This document shows, piece after piece, positions 58,694-64,000 of a DNA stretch of 64,000 nt. The stretch comes from Galerina marginata (taxonomy: Eukaryota > Basidiomycota > Agaricomycetes > Agaricales > Galerinaceae). The translations under genes were made by a program, and so were the position numbers. The notes below the pieces were generated by a model. That model ran no database searches and was not told where the DNA came from. It saw nothing but the letters and a program-made list of their open reading frames with translations. Position 1 is the stretch's first letter; every line of letters begins with the position of its first letter. The DNA lies in the NCBI GenBank assembly GCA_023014335.1, contig JAECYW010000011.1:2328320-2392319 (forward strand), read 5' to 3'.

Positions 58694-59461
58694 ATTTCAT
58701 ACTCTACGAGCGCAGGACCATGTATTTATAATTGCATACAGACTATCTTATTCTCCTAATCGCATGTAACTCACCGTTAATTTTCCAAGTTGCTCATTGT
58801 TGTCAACAATAAGACAGTTGTATAGTACTCCTGTCAACCTTTTTTTGTCCTATCGGACCCGGCAAACAACACGGAGACTTATAACCATGTTAGGAGTGTT
58901 CGATAGCGCAACGACCTGGCTTGCAAGCTTGCTGTGTAGCCCGAGGTATGTGATAACAGCGATATCATTCTCACAACATGTGTTACGACTTTTGTGACTA
59001 CAGTAGTCGAGTCGAATGATGTATGAATGACAAGACACGTCAGGGTGTCCAAGTTCCGATGGTTTTAGCTTCTACTGTGGATGGGCGAGAAATGAGTAGA
59101 GGTGGTCTGGGACGGTCGAGTGGGATTCCAGTGACCTCTCGATAGACCTGGATAAAGAATGCCGTATGTCATCAAGATGGGACACCACCAAACGTAATTT
59201 TTTTGTTTCCTTGGGAATGCAGGCTACCAAAAGTGCCGGGTATTGCCGTAAAGAGCCTTGACAACAAGAATCAGATACAAAGGACAAGTCAAGCTGCCTT
59301 CACACCCGTTATATATTTCAAAGGTCCATATCCCGTTTCCTTTCGCCTGTGCCCCTTCCGAGACTGCGTCTCATCTTCATTCTTTTTTCTTCTCCTTTTG
59401 CCCTCTTTTCTCTCGTCACTCACTCCTTGCATTGCACTTTAGAGCGTCCGGAACGCCTGAC
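58694..59461. other. Intergenic, 768 bp
   Basis: 3' flank of the flippase and promoter of NoxR. Pyrimidine-rich sequence (ttttcttctccttttgccc) lies just before the NoxR start. No gene seen. Confidence 0.5.
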
Positions 59462-61569
59462 ATGTCCCTCAAAGCAGAACTCGAAACATGGGCAGCTGCC
59501 CTGAAAGCTTACGACGAGGAGGACTTCGAGAAGGCCTTGGAACTCTTCTCTGTGGGTCTTCTCTCGTCCCTAATACCTGACAATAAGCTTACCTGTCAAT
59601 ATCAAGCGAATTGGTGATTCGTCCAAGATTCTTACGAACATGGGTCTGATATATGCAACACTGGGAGAACACGAAGCCGCAGTTGAGCGCTTTATCGAGG
59701 CCACCAACCTGGATCAATACCTAGCTGTTGCGTGAGTCTCTCATGGCCTTTTAATGCCCTCAAATCCCACTTCTTTGCGAAAATCGGCGCTGATATCGGC
59801 TATTATCAGTTACTTCCAATGTGGTGTTTCAAACTTCCTTCTTGCACGCTATGAACTCGCAGCCAAAGATTTCGACGAGGCACTACTGTATCTACGAGGG
59901 AATCAAGCTATGTGTGTTCATTTCCCTTGTTTCGTTAGGTATCACCTAACTTTGATTAGTAACTATGAGCAACTGGGCCTCAAGTTCCGCCTATTTTCTG
60001 CTGAGGTTCTCTTTAATAAAGGCCTATCGCAAATCTACATGGGTCGCACTCAGGAGGGTTTGGGAGATATGGAGGAAGCGAGGAAAGACAAAGCCACGGA
60101 CGAACACAATGTTATTGATGATGCAATCCAAGACCGCGGTGAAGGTTATACTGTGTTCAGCATCGTCGGTCTATTCCTATTTTAGTGTTGGGAACCATAT
60201 GCTCACATCAACACAGCCTGTCGGGGTTCTTTACCGACCGTCGGAAAAGAAACTCAAGAACTCCACACAGAGGGACTACATGGGGAAAGCGGTAGGAAAC
60301 TGGTCGTCTTATCCTGCAATGGTTCATCTTATTGAGGTTATCTTAGAAATTGGTTGCATCTAGCGATACATCTGATGTTGTGACCACATTCTCAGGTGCC
60401 GCTCGCTTGAAGGCTGGAATCTCTCCTGCAGGATTGTTTTTGGATCGCCCAGACTTGTTAGAATCGTCAACTTCTAACAGCGGCCTTCTTCGAAGCGCCA
60501 CTGTCGCTCCAGTTATGCCCCCTCTGAGTGCGTCGTGGCATTTTTTGTTGTTGAACATATTGATTAAATTGTTTGTGCAGAGGCCGCTGAAGGACCAAGA
60601 TCTGCTGGAGTAGAACGCTCTAAAACGACGGCGGGAATTGCACCTACCCCTGCCCGTGATGCTGGTAATACCAGGCTGCCTTCGCCGAAGGAGACCCCTG
60701 CTCCCAGTGGCGTGGCCAGAAGCAATACTCAGATTACCCCTGCTCGCCCGTCGCCCAACGCATCCATCGGAGGTCCCGTTCGTGGTCTGAGCGTTCGTCG
60801 GCCGGGTGCTGTCGCCGAACAATCCTCCCCCCGCTCCTCCCGCCAAAGGTGAGAAATCCGGTTTCTAATAGTGTTTCTTTCTTACAAGTGATTAGCAGAA
60901 TCGAACCCTCGTATGACTGAATTTTATGACGACTACATTGATGCGTATGGAGGGGAGGGTACTACACCACCACCTGTCCCTGCTCAAAACCCAGCTTCCG
61001 ACAGAGTTGGTGCTTGGGCGCGTAATAATGCGAATCCCAACTATCCACCAATTGGCCGCACTGGTTCCCGTAGCGCTCCGGGCAGTCAATACGCGCCGAG
61101 TTCTTATGGCGGAACTGGATCTATCAGGAGGAAAAATACGAGAAGAAGCACCAACCCTCGTACGCCCAGCCGTATTCAAAGCACGTATGAAGAGGAGGAG
61201 GAGGGATACGTCAGTGGGGAGTATGACGATGGGCCCCTCGAACTTACTCTCATCCGTGTGAAGGTTTGTTGGATCTCTTCGTGTTATTGCTCTTGTTTTC
61301 TGATATCGTTGTCCCCGTAGTTGCATTACCAAGACGATATCCGTGGCATGACGCTGACTCCAGATGTCCCATTCCCAGAGTTTTTGGACAAAGTCACAGC
61401 CAAGTTCAACAAGGACATCAACGGATTGGGTCTCAAATTCAAGGACGAAGATGGTGGGAAGGTGTCCCTTCGTGATGAATCCGACTATGAGCTCGCCATC
61501 GAAACGGCGCGCGAAAGTTCGAAGGGCAAATCTGAGGGCAAGCTGGAAATTTGGTGCACAGATCTCTAG
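59462..61569 (+). CDS. noxR: NADPH oxidase regulator NoxR (p67phox-like)
   Basis: NoxR activates fungal NADPH oxidases with Rac and acts in polarity, differentiation and fruiting. Start MSLKAELETWAAALKAYDEE at 59462. The N-terminal TPR repeats (ILTNMGLIYATLGEHEAAVE; CGVSNFLLARYELAAKDFDE; VLFNKGLSQIYMGRTQEGLG) bind Rac in p67phox relatives. A disordered Ser/Pro linker follows (ITPARPSPNASIGGPVRGLS), then PPPAPPAK and the C-terminal PB1-like domain (LTLIRVKLHYQDDIRGMTL; FKDEDGGKVSLRDESDYELA), ending LEIWCTDL at 61569. In the linker near 60811 one extra base separates VRRPGA from the downstream SPNNPPPAPPAK frame. Otherwise exons join cleanly. Confidence 0.9.
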
Positions 61570-61880
61570 TTTGCAATCTTTGTTTGATATCATTGTATGA
61601 TCTCTCAGTCGCAAGGTATACCTAGTGGAGTGGAAACCTCTTTTATTTTATTCTATCTTCCAGCAAAGTTTTCGTTTCTTTCTTCTAGAATCCCTCCTAC
61701 TTTGCACGGGAATATTTGTATGTACCAACACAATTAATTATTGGATGGGTGCCCCAACCCAATTGCCCTCAATTCAATTAGCACACTCTTGCTGACTAAG
61801 CTTATAATCGAACTCTCTCTTGTCACTGAAAGTCTTTTCGTCTTCGTTTATATATCCCGATCTTTTTATCTGCAGGTATT
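61570..61880. other. Intergenic, 311 bp
   Basis: 3' flank of NoxR and promoter of PXR1. Nothing else seen. Confidence 0.5.
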
Positions 61881-63448
61881 ATGGGCCTGTCAGGCAGAAA
61901 GGTTAAGCAACGTATCCCACAGGACCCCCGAAATTTATCATGGGCTGATGGTAAGTCAATTGTGCCTTCGCTAATACCTTCCACCTAACCTTTGAGAAAG
62001 ACGCTGCCAGGTTCGGCTCGAACTACCTATCAAAATTCGGATGGGATTCATCCAAAGGTCTCGGCGCTGGTGGCGATGGGCGTACCTCGCACATCAAAGT
62101 CTCGCACAAGCTCGATATGCTTGGTATCGGAGCTGCGCACCAGAAGGATCCGAATGGCATTGGGTGGAAGCAAAACAAGGATTTCGAAAATCTGCTAAAA
62201 CGCTTGAACGAAACTGTTGCGGTGCAGACGCCTGTGGAGAGCGAGGATGAGAAGGATGAGTACATGGGTGAGGACATTTCCGTGGACGAAACAGAGAAAA
62301 AGAAGAAAAGAAAGCATAAGGGTGGGGAGGATGGCTCTGAACGTAAAAAGAAGAAAATAAAAGATGCTGAGATCGATCAACAGACAGCAGTGGTACAGGA
62401 ATCTATGGAGGTCGATGTTGCTGTTGTCGCCGAAGTGAAAAAACTCGCAGTCCCCCGTCACAGAGCGTACGTTTTGTTCTCTCCATGCCTTTGTAACTTT
62501 GATATACTCACAAAAACTACATGCAGACATCGCGCGCGCGCAATAGCTGCGAAAAATATATCCTCAAAATCAGCAGCCCACATCTCCGAGATCCTAGGGG
62601 TCGCACCAACACTTACGTCCCTATCTACTGCTCTAAGCGCCGAATTCCAACCAGGCAAACTTACGCCTCTGACTGACACCGACGGGCTCGAAATAGAAAA
62701 GATTACGACGTCCACCAAGAGTCTGGCGGAATACTTCAAAGAAAAGCTCGCGTCCAAGTCGGGTGGCTCTAATACACCTACAGAGTCGTCCGACAGCCGT
62801 GCAGAGGAAGATGACTCGTATGACACTCCTCGGATAGGCATCGGTGCTTCTCGCGTTCGCCATTCCGAAACTGAAATAGTCAACGAGGCGACACAAAGAA
62901 TGGGCCTATCGAAATTTTCTTCGCTGATGGCCTCGTCCTTCCTTGCCTCGACGTCTTCCTTTGTCGTCAAAGATGAGGCCGAGGAAGTGATAGTGCCGGC
63001 TTCAGACGTCGAAACTGAGCGGAAAAAGGAAAAGAAAGAAAAGGGCAAAGGGAAAAAGAAAGCGGGGGAGGAAGGAGATGGCGTAGAGAAAGTCGGCAAG
63101 AAAGAGAAGAAGAAGAAGGATAGGAAAGGCAAGGATAAGGCTGTGGAGATTAACGAAGAAAAGTCGAGCGACAAGGCGGAGAAGAAGGACAAAAAGAAAG
63201 ACAAAGAAGCAACTTTCGACGAAGACATCGAGAAAACTGCGCTGGATTTAGCAATGATGGCTCAAACGATAATGAGGAGGCCAGTGGAGAACAAACAGTC
63301 GCAGACGAGGTCGAGGCGGATCTCGCAGAAAGAGAAACGGAAACGGAAGTTAGAAAAAAACCGGCACGAAGACGAAGTCAGAGGAAGAGGTAAGGAATCG
63401 CATAAAGAAAGAAGAAAAAACGTCGGACAAACTAGGCGAGGAATCTAG
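61881..63448 (+). CDS. PXR1: G-patch protein PXR1/PinX1-like
   Basis: Pxr1 (Gno1) is a nucleolar G-patch protein needed for rRNA and snoRNA processing; PinX1 also inhibits telomerase. Start MGLSGRKVKQRIPQDPRNLS at 61881. The G-patch is FGSNYLSKFGWDSSKGLGAG followed by GDGRTSHIKVSHKLDMLGIG. A central IGASRVRHSETEIVNEATQRMGLSKF block is followed by a highly charged KKEKKEKGKGKKK tail. The last about 200 bp can be read in two frames: the one ending at 63448 (KKNVGQTRRGI) and an acidic alternative (EEASGEQTVADEVEADLAER) from near 63240. The end is therefore tentative. Confidence 0.87.
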
Positions 63449-63449
63449 A

Positions 63450-64000
63450 CTAGAATCGCACTGTGAAATACCCTACACATGCCACTTGCAACTGACATTG
63501 GGATGATCAATAATTAATAGATAAAAAAATATTACTGAAACGGTTATCCGGCTACTTACAAGTCCTTCCGTCTTCGGTTTACTATCTACTTCTGTGACAT
63601 CGTGGTCAGGAGGAGAGCAATGATATTTCAGAGCCTCTAGAACCTCGGGTATCACATCTTTGTCGACATTCTTCCCCATAAAATGTCCAGGTGCTCGTAT
63701 GTGTGAAGTGCTTTGGCTACAGTATGGTCTGGAAGCTGGGCAAGCATGGTCTCGATGTGCACAAGACTGTCGCGGTCACCGTAGAGAAGGACGATGGGCG
63801 TCACAATGTTCCTTGTTGGGAAGCGCGCGGGGCGGTAGGAGCTCACGGATGTGCGGACGACAGGCGACAGTACGTCATCGTCGTACATCTGGAAAGCCGC
63901 GTTGCGCATGATCTGGAACCAGTGCACGACGGACTTGACGGAAGCGAAGGAGTAGAGGTGGGCGTATGCGGCAACTGGTTGGCGGAGATGTTGGCGCTAT
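63450..64000 (-). CDS. AB-hydrolase lipase, C-terminal part only (cut by the window)
   Basis: The 5' part lies beyond 64000. The visible part reads HWFQIMRNAAFQMYDDD, then TPIVLLYGDRDSLVHIETML (acid-lipase Asp region) and HTYEHLDILWGK-NVDKDVIPEVLE, where the His of EHLD is catalytic. This matches the acid/steryl-ester lipases (Tgl1/Yeh family). Near 63680 one G seems missing in tggggaag, breaking the join LWG-KNVDKDV. The intron starting at gtaagt after TEGL and the last exon are uncertain, so the end near 63450 is approximate. It is convergent with PXR1. Confidence 0.75.

Noticed and set aside
60343..60846. 167-codon antisense frame under NoxR
   Set aside because: It overlaps the NoxR linker, has no domain and no splice context.
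62458..63228. 256-codon antisense frame under PXR1
   Set aside because: It mirrors the Lys/Glu-rich PXR1 tail, giving a Ser/Phe/Leu-rich artefact.

Overview
This window is nuclear DNA of a filamentous basidiomycete, most likely an Agaricomycete. Almost every gene is broken by many introns of about 45-60 nt. The gene set is fungal: ATP sulfurylase with its regulatory domain, an eEF3/New1-type ABCF protein, a trifunctional GATase-IGPS-PRAI tryptophan gene, NoxR, the Slt2-type MAP kinase and an AA9 polysaccharide monooxygenase remnant. No tRNA, rRNA, CRISPR array or intact transposon was recognised. Exons were joined by eye from frame continuity, splice consensus and family motifs.

Layout. 1-2376: gene-poor, with a GC-rich tandem repeat (about 1014-1390) and then an AT-rich tract. 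2377-7163: ATP sulfurylase, a BolA1-type protein and a two-finger C2H2 protein. 7656-13730: a kinase joining a CRIB motif to an NDR catalytic domain, divergent from a homeodomain gene. 14424-20722: a decayed AA9 gene and a New1/Elf1-type ABCF ATPase. 21456-30060: an orphan membrane protein, glycerol-3-phosphate acyltransferase, RRP12 and the proteasome chaperone PAC2. 30628-41694: FAD monooxygenase, a four-TM protein, Slt2 MAP kinase, the TRP gene and an S10 carboxypeptidase. 42951-50532: an Ost-alpha/TMEM184-like protein, a flavin-dependent halogenase and an orphan gene. 50606-64000: PDAT, a P4-ATPase flippase, NoxR, PXR1 and a lipase cut by the right edge.

Themes. Several genes act in membrane lipid metabolism (acyltransferase, PDAT, flippase, lipase); PDAT and the flippase are divergent with only about 149 bp between start codons. 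Signalling genes include the cell-wall MAP kinase, the CRIB-NDR kinase and NoxR, which in other fungi connect Rho GTPases, polarity and NADPH oxidase.

The most striking features are structural. Six very small internal exons (5, 6, 8, 13, 16 and 18 nt) are needed to restore conserved motifs in four enzyme or membrane-protein genes. At least four introns appear to be GC-AG. Apparent single-base insertions interrupt otherwise well conserved genes (RRP12 four times, SCT1 twice, and SLT2, NoxR and the homeodomain gene once each). The simplest reading is residual assembly error, but it needs raw-read confirmation because it decides whether these genes are intact.
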